Positions 11,955 through 23,180 of a stretch of DNA of 64,000 bases are shown here, piece after piece. The position numbers and the translations under genes are program-made. The number at the start of each line of letters is the position of its first letter. Position 1 is the stretch's first letter. The notes beneath the pieces were generated by a model. The model ran no database searches, was not told the origin of the DNA, and worked only from the letters and a program-made list of their open reading frames with translations. Source of the stretch: Xenopus tropicalis (lineage: Eukaryota > Chordata > Amphibia > Anura > Pipidae); assembly GCF_000004195.4 (NCBI RefSeq), contig NC_030684.2, positions 109,035,429 through 109,099,428 of the forward strand, written 5' to 3'.

Positions 11955-12089
11955 TAAATGGTGGCTGCTTCATCGAAATTAACAATTTTCATAAAAATAT
12001 ACTTTTCTTTTAATATTTGCCATTAGGTAATCCTAAATAGAAAATTGCTGTTTTGAGTAATAAGGACGACCCCCATGGGATCATATGAT

Positions 12090-12240
12090 TCATGGTGCAC
12101 ACATACATGTAAGGGCACATCATCCAATTAATGGACAAAGTTCTGTCTCTTGCTCTCACACTACTTCCTGTTACAGTTAGAGCTGCATTATTTCCTGTCA
12201 TGTGATCTCTGAGGGAGCACACAGCCCATTAAAAATGGTG
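12090..12240. repeat. Dispersed repeat, uninterrupted copy
   Basis: Matches 9525-9664 plus the sequence immediately right of the Harbinger-like insertion. Shared blocks are CACTACTTCCTGTTACA, GCATTATTTCCTGTCATG and GAGCACACAGCCCATTA. It represents the pre-insertion arrangement. Confidence 0.65.
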
Positions 12241-14311
12241 GCTCAATGTAAAACATGTAAAAGGGCAATATTTACCCAATATCTGTTGGTTAAGTATTTA
12301 TTCTGGGGGTATAGTTTTCCTTTAATGTCGCAACATGACCTGAAGGATTCTATGGCAGTCGAGTGCAGACAAAAGCTGCTGTACTCACAGACTGCTCATT
12401 TACAGAACATAAAAGCCTGCCCCATTCAGGCAATAAAAACACAATTTTTATTTAAAAAAGAGTTGTTATTTGTTAACATTCTTATATCCATTATACAATG
12501 ATACAATGTAATACAGTAAAAAATACAGTGATTACGGCACACACACACATATTATTTACATTCTATTGAGGCTCTTTTTGACATTGATTTTAGCTATCCA
12601 GTTTTATACTCTATTTAAAAGTATATTTATATGATTTATTTTCTGTAATTGTTCAGTAAACATACCGGCATTGGGTTATCGTACACAGTGAACCAGCAGC
12701 TTGTGTTTGTTTGTATGAGCACAACATGAGTAATAAAGTCAACCTGTTCTCTGTTGGGTAAATCTTTATGGAAAATGGTAAAATGCTTAGGTGACTTTAC
12801 AAACAAATAAAAATATATATTTGCAGAGTTTTTTTTTGTTTACAGCAAGAAAAGCCCTGCAAGCAAATTACGGTCAGTGTAATACCCTTTTAATAAGATA
12901 AGATAGAGGTATGTGAACCAAGAGGAGAGGGGTGAGAAGCAGAATAAAGATTGTTGGTGTGACAATAAATCTCTGCTTATCTGGTCAAAGAAAATGAGAC
13001 ATTATTGTGATTATATGGGCCCATACCCACTGAAGAAGCTATCATATTTAGATTATGTAGAAATAATATTAAGTATTCATTTTATAGTTAAAATTAAGTA
13101 TGGTTCTTTTTTTAATGGCTAAAGCTGGCTATATACAGGCAAATACTGCTTGCTGACTTGGCAACTCTAAGTGGGCAGCTTTGGTTCCTTCAATCAATAA
13201 CTGGTTAGGGTATTGCTAAATATCATTCAGGCTGACTGGGGAATCCAACCCCTATCCAAGCCCTGCTTATAGCTGTGAATGTGGTTGTTTCCAGGTAGGT
13301 GTGACCTGATGGCCAAAGAGGGTAACTATTTGCTTGTCTGAAGGCTTAGTAAAACCAGCAGCTCTTCACTTAGGGTTGCAACCTGACCTGTAAAAATGAT
13401 GCTTAATGCCAATGTTATTAATAGGATAGAAAGATAAAAGGTCGGCAACCCTATCTTCTGTGTATGGCCAACTTTAGTTAAGTGTTGTTGCTAAGGAAGT
13501 AACAGTTTGTGATGTGGACTTGCCTTGGTAGATACTTTCCTTTAAGCTAGCCCTTATTTTTCCATAGGAAAATGAGAGTGCATTTAATACTCTTTTTTTC
13601 TCTTTTAGCCTATATCAGACTTTCTAGACTAAATTTGGAGTGTAAATTTGTACTGTAAGAAGAGCTGAACAAAACAGGGCTATTGTACCTTACTATTTCT
13701 TACAACATACCGCGTGTTAAATATGTCTCGCTATCAACATGCATGGAATGCTGTAAGGGACACTAATCTTGTCTGGTTGCTCAGCTTATTAAAGTCTCCT
13801 GATGTTACCGATCAAGCCCCCTTTTCTTATCCCCAAGGATAGAATTTGTGGGACAATAACTATCCCCTTCACATCAAAAGCAGTTATCAGGGCAACGTTG
13901 CTTCTCGGCCTTCTATTTGAAGTCTGAAGGAAAAGCCACTCTAGATACAACTCCCCCGCTACAGCACTCTAAAGGGATTGAATACATTATCTCCAATAAC
14001 ACAATTGTTTTGGTCCATGAAAAGAGCAAAGTTAAAACTTGAATGAATGACGAAAGGACTGAGAGAGAAGGAGAAATGTAAAGACAGATAAAGACACATG
14101 AGAAAGAATAAAGATGAAAGAGTCATGGAGGAAGGCGGCCATATGTGTGACCACAACAGCTACATTGAGACAGGAAAGAAATCAGCTATGAGGGATTCTC
14201 CATCAATATTTTGCTTTATGGCTTACCTTGGGAACAGCTCTACTGCTGTTATACTGCAACAGTGGGAACTGAGGTTCAGCCCAGTATGAGATATGAAAAG
14301 ATTTTATATTT
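12241..14311. other. Intergenic, nothing recognised
   Basis: AT-rich, with a short (CA)n at 12,540-12,550. No supported exon. A GCTTCTCGGCCTT string near 13,901 recalls the 5' end of U2 snRNA, but the match stops there. Confidence 0.4.
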
Positions 14312-14319
14312 TTCTAGGG

Positions 14320-14456
14320 CAGGCCTGGACTGGCAATCTGTGGATTCTGGCAAATGCCAGAGGGGCTGCTGTAAGATGCCATAAACAGTCACTATATAGT
14401 GGGCCTAAAGGGGGCTGTTAGGGCCTCTGTGTACTTGAAATGCTAGTCCACGCCTG
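14320..14456. mobile_element. hAT-like MITE, copy 2, perfect 8-bp target duplication
   Basis: Bounded by CAGGCCTGGACTGG and, at the right, an inverse end finishing ...CACGCCTG. Flanked on both sides by TTCTAGGG (14,312-14,319 and 14,457-14,464), a perfect 8-bp duplication characteristic of hAT insertion. Inverted relative to the copies at 2,619 and 14,784. Length 137 bp, non-coding. Confidence 0.8.
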
Positions 14457-14783
14457 TTCTAGGGTTTATGATTTCTATATTTTCCCTTAAAAAGTCATAG
14501 TTTGTGTAGTGTATATTTCTTATCTTTGTATTTTTCCATATATGTATATTGATAGGAGTGTACATGCAGTCACTCATATTCGTTCTGCTATATTGCTTGT
14601 CTCTGCAGATGTATTTTTGACATAGAAAACGCAGCCCTGGTCAAGTATGGTGCTTTTAATATGGTTATCGATGAATGCCACACTTCAGGCAAGCAAAATA
14701 GCCTGTGCTCATACGTTGTATTCCTTGGGGCATTCCCTCTCAGTCTGAAGCAATGTTATTAGAGCTGTGTGATAGCTACAAAC

Positions 14784-14920
14784 AGGTCTGGACTGGCATT
14801 TCAAGTACCCAGAGGCCCAAACAACCCCCAAAAGCCCAATAAATAGTGACTGTCTATGGCATCTTAGAGTAGCCCCTCTGGCATTTGCCAGAATCTACAG
14901 ATTGACTTGGGCTAAGGCCA
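14784..14920. mobile_element. hAT-like MITE, copy 3, right end degraded
   Basis: Starts CAGGTCTGGACTGGCATT and follows the copy at 2,619 (CAGAGGCCCAA, CTATGGCATCTTA, GCCCCTCTGGCATTTGCCAG). The right terminus is lost around CAGATTGACTTGGGC. Confidence 0.6.
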
Positions 14921-15089
14921 CAAAGCACACCCCAGTGCAATGCCTTTAAATTGTAAGCTCTTGTGAGCAGGGTCCTCTGATCCCACTCTATTCTGTAACC
15001 CTTGTTTGTTCAATTATTGTTAAGCCTGTGTTAGTTATAAATTAGCTGAGGTGAAGCTGAAATGATAACCATGGAAAAGCTGGCAGTGG

Positions 15090-15450
15090 CCCCTGAAATG
15101 ACAAGGATTAAAAGAGGGGGAAAGTTAAAATCACTGAGGGGTGCCAAATGTTAGTCACCCCCAGCATTTAAAAGAGATTGCTTACCTGAAACCCCGGGCT
15201 GGTGCTCCTGTTATCAGAAAACTGCACCAGCCCGGGGTACATGCAGGCGAGCAATCCTCTTCCTTCCTTCTACTTTTGCTTCGATCCAGGGTCCATGCAT
15301 GCAAAGTAGAGTCAAAAAGTCTACTTTTTTTGTGCAACATTTCACTCTACTGAGCATGTGCAGCCGGCGTCAAAAAAGAAGACGGAAGAGGATCACTCGC
15401 CTGTTTGTGCCTGCGTTTATTTGCTAACAGGAGCCCCAGGTATCAGTGAA
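15090..15450. mobile_element. Degraded hairpin element related to 61,720-62,116
   Basis: Shares with the TTAA-flanked element at 61,720 the blocks GGGCTGGTGCTCCTGTTA, CTGCACCAGCCCGGGGTAC and a central hairpin region with CACTCTACTG. Ends are eroded. Non-coding. Confidence 0.55.
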
Positions 15451-16083
15451 TAAGTGAATTACAATCAGTGCAGCCCTTCTAGAATGGAACCCAATATAGG
15501 GGTTTTACAACCAGGACTGCATATACATTATGAATAACCTCAAAACCATGTCATATATAGAATGGGCCCACCTGTTTATAAATGGGTGAACTGCTTTTTT
15601 TTCTGTGCTCTAGTGCCAGTTGAGCACTTGTTACCCCTCAGCCTTGAAGTTATTTTGCTATTGTTTGGTTACTGTCTGCCCAAGCATGCCACAGACTACT
15701 TTGTATGACATCATGATTTTAATATTTTCTGGCTCATTCACAAGTTATTTGGTCAACTGATAGTTCATAAAGTTAGGGAAGTATTGTATATTATGTCGCA
15801 CTCAGTGGTGTATGGGGGTGCCACATACAAAGCAGCGGAACACCTGGCCCTCTGTCTCTGCTCCTGTTTGCAGTGCCAGCACGAGCTGCTACAGGGTGCA
15901 GCCTAAACTGAAATTATTGGGCCACTTTGTGGGCAAGTTACAAGCTCTACACAGTTGGGCTAAACTTTTGTTAGTTTACCTGCAAATTTATGAGGGGATG
16001 CAGATGTGCAAAGGCTTTGTATGCTGTGCCCCTTGCTATAAATGAGCCCTTTTCTGTTCTCGACAGCCTTGAAGAATATTATT
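15451..16083. other. Intergenic, nothing recognised
   Basis: No supported exon or repeat ends. Confidence 0.35.
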
Positions 16084-16086
16084 GGG

Positions 16087-16453
16087 CTTATTTATCAATT
16101 TTCGAGTTTGTGGGTTTTTTTTCTACTTTGAATAAACTCACAATTAAAAAAAACCTCAATGTTTATTAATGAAAAAATCTGAATACGAATGACTAGATTG
16201 AATAAAATTGTGTAAAAAAAAAAAAACAACTTGAATAACTTGAATTTATGAGTTTACTAGCTCAAAAAAAGACTCAAAAAAATCTCAAATTGAAACAAAT
16301 GGCTTGAATCTTGCCTAGGAAAACTCCAGCTTTAAGATGACAAAGTTTTACATTCAAGTTATTCATCCATAATTCAAATATTGGGAGGTGTAGTGCAAAT
16401 ATATTTGATTTGTGGGAAAAAAATCAAATTTGAACGTTGATAAATCCCCCCCT
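16087..16453. mobile_element. MITE with GGGCTTATTTATCAA ends (Harbinger-like)
   Basis: Left GGGCTTATTTATCAATTTTC and right ...GTTGATAAATCCCCCCC are inverted. TTA to the left and TAA to the right fit TWA targeting. The interior is A/T-rich with repeated TTGAAT/ATTCAA blocks. Non-autonomous. Confidence 0.5.
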
Positions 16454-16459
16454 AAGTGT

Positions 16460-17815
16460 CAATGCATATGTACATGTACAACACATGTCATAGGGAATAC
16501 TAATTATAGATAATATCATAAATGTAGGACAGGTTTAGCATTAGAGCCAGCAGTATATGCACAAAACATGGTTTTACATATTCTTTGCTTTCTTTAACCT
16601 GGGACTAAATAATAAATCTGCCTGACCTACTGCATAGCTATATACAGGTATATATAATATATATACATATAAATAAATGTGTGTGTGTGAGTATAATTAA
16701 TCTGTAGGCTACAGTGTTCCTCTTTCTATCTCTGCTTGTGCTTGCTAGTTCCCTATACCCTATCTGCATTATCCATGTAAGCACAATGCACTGCACGTCC
16801 CACGGCGGGATTCTGACACCCAGCACAGAATCACTTGCCCGCTTAGCAGTTCTACAGATAAAAAATTTAAGGAACTGCATTAATACAGCTCGGCAACAAA
16901 GAGAGCGGGAAAGAGAGGGCTGGGACATTTATCTGAGCAAAGTTCATGTCTGTAAACTCTCCCTGAGTGTGTGAGCGAATAGGGAAAGGCAACTGTTTCC
17001 TTCCCCGGGTACAGCAGACTGTGTAGTCTAACTGATATGTAACAGTAGCCAGGGCAAGTATATTGCTGGGAGTTTAACTCTATGTAAATAGCAATCACAA
17101 AATGAGGAGGGTAAAACTTTTTTCAAACAATAAAAGTGTATGACTGATGCTTCCCTTAATGAGAATATTAATCACTGGCTGGAAAAAAAAAAACTCTCTA
17201 TTCATTTGTACTGGATTGTTAGAGACATTATTAAACCAGGATGAACTCCTAAAAATTCTGTACAGGTCTAGAGCTACCCTTTGTAGTGAATACTGTACTG
17301 TAATGGATATTTTACCCACAAACTAAATGTTTGTCTTGTGAAAATAAAATGTTATTTCCCAATAAACATAATGAAACAATGAAAATTAAAGTTTCTTAAG
17401 GTCTTTCCAAATCGAATTGCTATCGTAAGCAGATTTTCTGTTCTCTGGTTGTCTAACAGTGTAGCAGAAGTCAGTTCTCTTCCAACGCTGGTTTCTTTTA
17501 AAATTTTCCGGAGTCAGAACCAGAAGTGCAGAGAACAGAAACAGCCAGACACATACTGAGTTCAACAACAACTTCAAAATCAGATTTTCCATGAAGTTGC
17601 TTAGAATTTTCCTTTCATTTTGCAAAAAAAAGAGTTTTTATGGGGAGGGATCCCATTTAAATTAGGGCACGGATGACACTAAAAGTAAGTGGGGTGGCAG
17701 CTCTCACTTATATTAATAAATACAGCGCAAATCTTCAAATAAATAACAATGCATTCACAGATTTTATATTCACAAAACAAAAACTGTAGTACCGTGTTAG
17801 CCAGTGTCAAAAATA
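16460..17815. other. Intergenic, nothing recognised
   Basis: AT-rich. A 96-codon open frame around 16,638-16,928 has no splice or domain support. Around 17,380-17,670 there is weak similarity to TTAAAGG-type elements (GAAGTTGCTTAGAATT, GGATCCCATTTAAAT). Confidence 0.35.
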
Positions 17816-17818
17816 ATT

Positions 17819-17980
17819 AAAAAAAACACAAATACAAGAGTATTGTAGAAATGATACCTATATTGGCTAACAATAAAAATACATTGCAAGCTTTCGGAGC
17901 TCTAAGGCCCCTTCATCATTTTTATTGTTAGCCAATATAGGTATCATTTCTACAATACTCTTGTATTTGTGTTTTTTTTT
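17819..17980. repeat. Long perfect inverted repeat, 60-bp arms, about 37-bp loop
   Basis: The arm at about 17,821-17,880 (through CAAATACAAGAGTATTGTAG and TATTGGCTAACAATAAAAAT) is followed by its inverse at about 17,918-17,978 with no mismatch that I can see. The loop contains AAGCTTTCGGAGCTC and GGCCCCTTCATC. Such near-identical arms imply a recent foldback element or a recently corrected palindrome. Confidence 0.8.
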
Positions 17981-17989
17981 TGTTTTTAC

Positions 17990-19550
17990 AGATTTTATAC
18001 TTACACCTTTTTTCCGTTTAGATCCAAAATTAAATTACATTCTCCCATTGTGTTTAGTGGTGTCCTACTGTACATTTCTCAGTGTAAAATGACCTCAGCC
18101 AATAGGATGTACTGAATAAAGTATAAGAAAAAGCGATTAACCCCAAATCACAGGGTATATTTCCCTATAATTACCCATAATAATAATACAATGATAGTGT
18201 GCCATGCTCAGTCAATAAAGATACAGAGCATTTCAGGGAGAGACCTGGGATAGAAATAAATCCCAGTAGTGTAAGCCTATCAAGCAGACGGGTAAGACTC
18301 ACCAAGTAAATGAAACTCAGTGGGATTCCCTCAGGACTTTGCTGAGAGGACAGGAATATATTATTGGGCGCACACAGTAGCCCAGAGCTTAGTGCTGCAT
18401 AATAACAGGATCCTCACCATAACAACCCTGCACCCAGGCATGCATAGCACAAATATTGCAGAGCAAACACACGCCAACGGAGGCAGCCTGCACACCCACG
18501 CATAACCGTGCACACACACAATAAAATAAGCCACTGCAGGGGGATAACACTGGGAGCGCATAATGCACGGCCAAATACACAAGGGCAGCTTCACTTACTT
18601 TACTTCTGTTCTAAATGAAATCAAATTGTTTTTTCCTATACAAAGTGTAATTGGCAGATATTTTGCAATGTATTTTTTTTCCCTGCTACTTCCTGCACAC
18701 TCCAAGTTTCCCAAAACTGTATTGATTCCAAAAATTGCTAAAAAAAAATGTCTTTGGGGCACAGAAAAATTAAATTTAACAGGTGCCTATGGCAGTGGGA
18801 ATGTTTGTGGCCAATAAGATTATATGCTAATAATTGTAAATAGCAGGAAATGTTATTTGCAGGGAAATGGAAACAAGTTGGATATTTTTCTCCTGTGTTA
18901 ATAAATTTGCCCCCATGGCATGTAGTGGGTACAACCACCAAATCAGTAATTGCTCACAGGGAGTACATTCCTAACAGTTGGAAAATTTGCCACAGTGCAG
19001 TAACCCATAGCAACCAATCAGAGGATTGCTTTCAGTATTTACCTGCAGCATAAAGATAAAAGCTAATCACTAAGTGATTGTTACATGTAACTGCACATGG
19101 GAAAGGGTGCCTTGTGTTAGTGAAGGAGTCCCAGGAGTCGCTCTGCCTCCTCAAAGGCCGAATGTACAAAGGCAAAAAAAGGATTCCGGAATACATGAAA
19201 TGCGCAAACAAAATAGAGCAATTCAGCAAACGCACAGAAGTCCTCCAGGCGCACATATCAGAGAATTCACACAGCGCACCCAATGCAAAGCCCTGGCGCT
19301 AAGAAGCGCAAACAAAGCAGAACCTCATTGCGCATCTGGTAATTAGATACCAACAGCCACTTTTGACATACATTGTACCCATATACAGGGGCAGATGTAT
19401 ATATTTGCTTATATACACGAATACCCCATGATATTTAAAAAGCACTGTGATGCCAACCTTGCCTCCCACTCTGTGACTCTTTATCAAGCGGTAAAAGGCG
19501 ATTCTCAATTCAATCGGTTGGTAGCGGAGATTTCGGGAGAAAATCAAAAC
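17990..19550. other. Intergenic, nothing recognised
   Basis: No supported exon. A CATAGCAACCAATCAGAG block near 19,009 looks like a repeated element rather than a promoter CCAAT box, because no transcription unit is nearby. Confidence 0.35.
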
Positions 19551-19554
19551 CCTT

Positions 19555-19594
19555 TGCCATATTCGGCCCGCGGGCCTCCAGTTGGACAGCCCTG
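19555..19594 (-). mobile_element. Orphan hAT terminus
   Basis: On the minus strand this reads CAGGGCTGTCCAACTGGAGG followed by CCCGCGGGCC. A CAGGG start is a hAT-type terminus, but no partner end is found nearby, so this is a fragment. Confidence 0.45.
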
Positions 19595-19929
19595 GCTGTA
19601 ATAAATTGCACTTTCTCTGACGAATATGACAAATGTGCCCGACGTGTTTCGTTTTTATCTCTACTAACGAAAATCTGCGCCCATCAGTACGGGCTGTGCA
19701 ACCCTTTGGCATCCCAGCACTGCTCTTCCCACCGCCACCTAACGAATCAGCGTGTTATTTGTTTAGTTTAATAAATATTCACTCAAACATATGCATATAT
19801 CAAAGGCAGAAAATGGAATATTGCACTAACACTCAAAAATTATCAGGAATTATCTAAATAGATTTGCAAATTATAGAAATAAGCATCTGAGATATAAATA
19901 AGGGAGAACGGAGAAAGATATAGATATAT

Positions 19930-19966
19930 TATTATTAGATAGATAGATAGATAGATGATAGATGAT

Positions 19967-20016
<50 letters not shown>

Positions 20017-20056
20017 GATAGATAGATAGATAGATAGATAGATGATGGATAGATAG
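19930..20056. repeat. (TAGA)n microsatellite
   Basis: About 125 bp of GATA/TAGA tetranucleotide repeats with a few TGATAGA interruptions. Confidence 0.95.
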
Positions 20057-20059
20057 ATG

Positions 20060-20990
20060 GATATTAACAGGTAACTGAAAGAGAGAGAGAGTTAATTGGA
20101 CAGACAGATGAAGTTTTCCACAGACAATGCGATTTCTATTTGGCGTATAATTTGTAGTCTGAGCAAGAGACATATCCTTGACGTGAAAGATCCCTTTGCT
20201 AACACAATTTCTATTTAACTTTAGGGTTTGTCATAGAAACGAAAATATCATGTAGATCCAACTCCAATTTGCTTCAAGGGGGTTAAAATCTCCTGTTTGG
20301 CTGTAAAGTGGCAATAACAAGAATACCTGGCTTAGCTCTCTATAACTGCCAGTAGCCTTGTGACTAACTGCCAGTAGCCCCCCCTTTGTGCAACCCCCTC
20401 TTTGCTGATCTCAAGGGATGCCCTGGTGTCTCCTGAGAAAGCTTTGGGCTTTGGTTAGTAGCTATAATAACAGCACCATGCAACATTTATTCCAGGACAT
20501 CATGCCAGTAACTACAGTATCAGTTGTTTAAGTATATATATATTTATATATTTCTTATATACAGAAATTTCCTCTCTACTGTATCTGTTATAAAGATTTT
20601 AAAAAAAGTTTGTATATAAATATATGCTCTGTGCATGTACGCATAAATCTATACAGTTTGGATTCCTCTTACGTGTATGAACAGGTGGCACTTAATCGAT
20701 AATATAACTGTGTGTTTTATTACATTATTCGTTCCCTTTTCTATACTAATGATGTACTGGAAAAATACAGCGCTATACAAGTAGCCTAAATAAATAGATA
20801 TATATATGTGTATGTTAGAAAAATAAAAAACAAAAGTTTTTTTTACTCAGAACTGAAAATATATTTTGCACAAAAACACTCAAAACTTCATTTGTGTATT
20901 TTTTTTATTACTTCTGTTTTTTACTTTTTGAAAATCAAAATATTTTAATTACATTTAAGAAATTAAAACTTAAGTCGAACAATTTATGTT
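20060..20990. other. Intergenic downstream of foxa1
   Basis: AT-rich, with TATA-type simple sequence near 20,535-20,570. No exon seen. Distal foxa1 polyadenylation could fall at the left edge of the 3' region (TTTATT at 20,904-20,909). Confidence 0.35.
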
Positions 20991-20991
20991 A

Positions 20992-21965
20992 TTTATTGAG
21001 CCATTATTTTCCAAACAATTTCACGGATACCAAACCGGGTAGAAACCATGCAATAAATTACGGATACTTGAGAAACAAAATACAGTTGAAAAAAAATGAG
21101 AGAAAGAAAATAGATAAAAACACATAAAGACCCTTTTCCTAGCTTATCCCTGAGGGGTATCCCCTAAATCTACAGGGGAAATAGCCAGTTAGGGTGTGAC
21201 CCCAGCAGACATTCATCCGACCTTTGATTTTGAAATGACCTATGTTTCTCACTTAACACTATTCTGTCATAAAGAAAAAAAGCTAAATAGGATAATGCAG
21301 ATTTTATTGCTGCAAAACAGAGTAGGCGCTTGTTTGGCCCTTAATCTATTTAGCCGCCTTAAAAATTGCTCCACCATTGCCGACCCACCAAAAAAATGAA
21401 AATTATAAAAACAAAATTAAACTAAAAAAAAAAGTTCGGTAACAAAGTTGTATAAATGTAAGTGAGAGGGGATTCTCTCCCTGTCACCAAAGGGAAAACT
21501 TTTCGTTTGAAGACAGGGAAGAAATGTTTCACAGCACAATTGTCCTTCACAATCTTGGAACTCAACACACACACATATATATATATTTATATATGTCTAA
21601 TGACGCAAAAATATTGTGAATTTCTTCATTTTTTGTCTGTCTGGTTTTACTGCAAGAAAACTCACTTGTAAACGTGCCTTGGGGAAATGATAAGACATTT
21701 AGCAATATATACAGGATAAAACAGTTTAAATACATCCCACTGCAGCTCAGTTGACCTCGTGGTTTATATTACATCCCAAAACCTGTAGTTAATATTTTTT
21801 GCCCATTGTTTTTTTTTTTTATGTTTGTTTTTTTTACGTTTTCACTTTTCCTGTTTAAAATAACATATGTATAATCCCTTTTTTATATCGATACACTATT
21901 TAGGTAACAGTCCCGATCTGAAGAAAGCAAAGCCCACCACATTTTCCAGGAGAATGTTACTGGTC
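20992..21965 (-). other. foxa1: foxa1 3' untranslated region (extent inferred)
   Basis: This stretch lies directly after the foxa1 stop codon and is AT-rich without open frames. Minus-strand AATAAA hexamers are seen at 21,303-21,308 and at 20,992-20,997; either could be the poly(A) signal. The extent is therefore a guess between about 0.65 and 1 kb. Confidence 0.4.
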
Positions 21966-23180
21966 CTAGGAAGTGTTTAGCACAGGCCTGGAATACACCC
22001 CTTGGTAGTAAGTGGGTTCCAGAGCGGAAGGTTCAATGCTCCCTCTCCCAGCCATAGATGGGCTACCCAAAGGCATCCCTGGGAGTCCCCCACTATAGGA
22101 GGAATACTGCTGAAGAGCCTGCTCATAGGCTTTGAAGTCCAGTTTGTGCTGTTGCTCCGAAGATGACATTAAGTTGTTGATGGAAAATGGATGGTTGAAG
22201 GAATAATGGGGGTCTCCCTTAAGGTGTATATGGGTTTCATGGGCCAAGGAGTGAGTAGAGTGGTTCTGGTGGGAAGAGAGGGGAGAAGGACCAGCTGCTA
22301 CTTGTGGTTTCATCTCCCCATTAGAACCATTGTGTTCCAAGGACTGAGGGCTGCTGGAAGGGTTGGACATGGAGGAGCTGCTGTCCATCTGGCTGGATTT
22401 GCCATGTACCCGGTGCAAAGGGGACGAAGGGCCAGAAACATCTTTCCTGCCATCTTGGCTGCCTTTCCCCCCTTGTTGTTTCTCGCACTTAAATCGCTTT
22501 TGCCTACGAAGATAGCAGCCATTCTCAAACATGTTCCCGGAATCGGGGTGCAAGGTCCAGTAAGAGCCTTTGCCTGGCTTGTCTGGGGACCTGGCCACCT
22601 TAACAAAGCAGTCATTAAAGGACAGGGAGTGCCTGATGGAGTTCTGCCAGCGCTGCTGGTTCTGTCTGTAGTATAGAAAAAGGTCCATGATCCATTGATA
22701 GATCTCACTGAGAGTCAGCATTTTGCTGGGGGCCTGTTGGATGGCCATGGTGATCAGTGAGATGTAGGAGTAAGGGGGTTTGGCATGGGGGTAACTTCTC
22801 CGGAATGTTTTCGTGTCCCTTGTCCTGTTCATGTTGGATGGCCCGTATGCCATGGGGCTCATTCCTGGGTTCATGCCGGAATAGGACAAGCTGTTAATGG
22901 AGGCTTGTTGCGCTGACATTGCGTTCATACTGGAGGGGCTCAGAGCGGTGCCCATGGAGGACACCCCAGAGCCCATACCGTTCATAGCACTGGCGGATCC
23001 CGCTCCCATGCCAGACATGCCACTAGGGCTCAGTCCCGCTCCCAAGCCTGAGTTGGCATAGGACATATTGAAGGAGCCTGCTGTCATGTTGCTGCTGGAG
23101 CTCATGGGGTTCATAGTCATGTAGGTATTCATGGATGCCAGCCCCTGGGTCATGTTGCTGACCGGAACTGAGGAATAGGC
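21966..23180 (-). CDS. foxa1: FoxA1 forkhead transcription factor, exon 2
   Basis: FoxA1 (HNF3-alpha) is a nuclear pioneer factor that binds TGTTTAC-type sites and opens chromatin in endoderm, gut, liver and neural floor-plate lineages. This exon supplies residues 25-428. The forkhead domain spans about residues 158-258 ([16 protein letters not shown] start; recognition helix within [15 protein letters not shown]-terminal basic [10 protein letters not shown]). The conserved transactivation block [20 protein letters not shown] falls at about 347-366, and the family-specific C-terminus [14 protein letters not shown] at 415-428. Upstream is a Met/Ser/Gly/Asn-rich N-terminal activation region. 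The end motif and [14 protein letters not shown] favour FoxA1 over FoxA2/A3/A4. A minus-strand acceptor CTGCTTGCAG precedes GCC TAT at 23,180. Oddity: residue 193 is Leu where Pro is expected (LFLYYRQ). Confidence 0.97.
   Translation of the reverse strand, partial: AYSSVPVSNMTQGLASMNTYMTMNPMSSSSNMTAGSFNMSYANSGLGAGLSPSGMSGMGAGSASAMNGMGSGVSSMGTALSPSSMNAMSAQQASINSLSYSGMNPGMSPMAYGPSNMNRTRDTKTFRRSYPHAKPPYSYISLITMAIQQAPSKMLTLSEIYQWIMDLFLYYRQNQQRWQNSIRHSLSFNDCFVKVARSPDKPGKGSYWTLHPDSGNMFENGCYLRRQKRFKCEKQQGGKGSQDGRKDVSGPSSPLHRVHGKSSQMDSSSSMSNPSSSPQSLEHNGSNGEMKPQVAAGPSPLSSHQNHSTHSLAHETHIHLKGDPHYSFNHPFSINNLMSSSEQQHKLDFKAYEQALQQYSSYSGGLPGMPLGSPSMAGRGSIEPSALEPTYYQGVYSRPVLNTS

Noticed and set aside
13899..13915. 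U2 snRNA-like 5' sequence (GCTTCTCGGCCTT)
   Set aside because: Only about 13 bases match; the following sequence does not continue as U2, and no promoter or Sm site is visible.
22191..22676. 161-codon plus-strand open frame
   Set aside because: It is the antisense shadow of the foxa1 forkhead exon and has no independent support.
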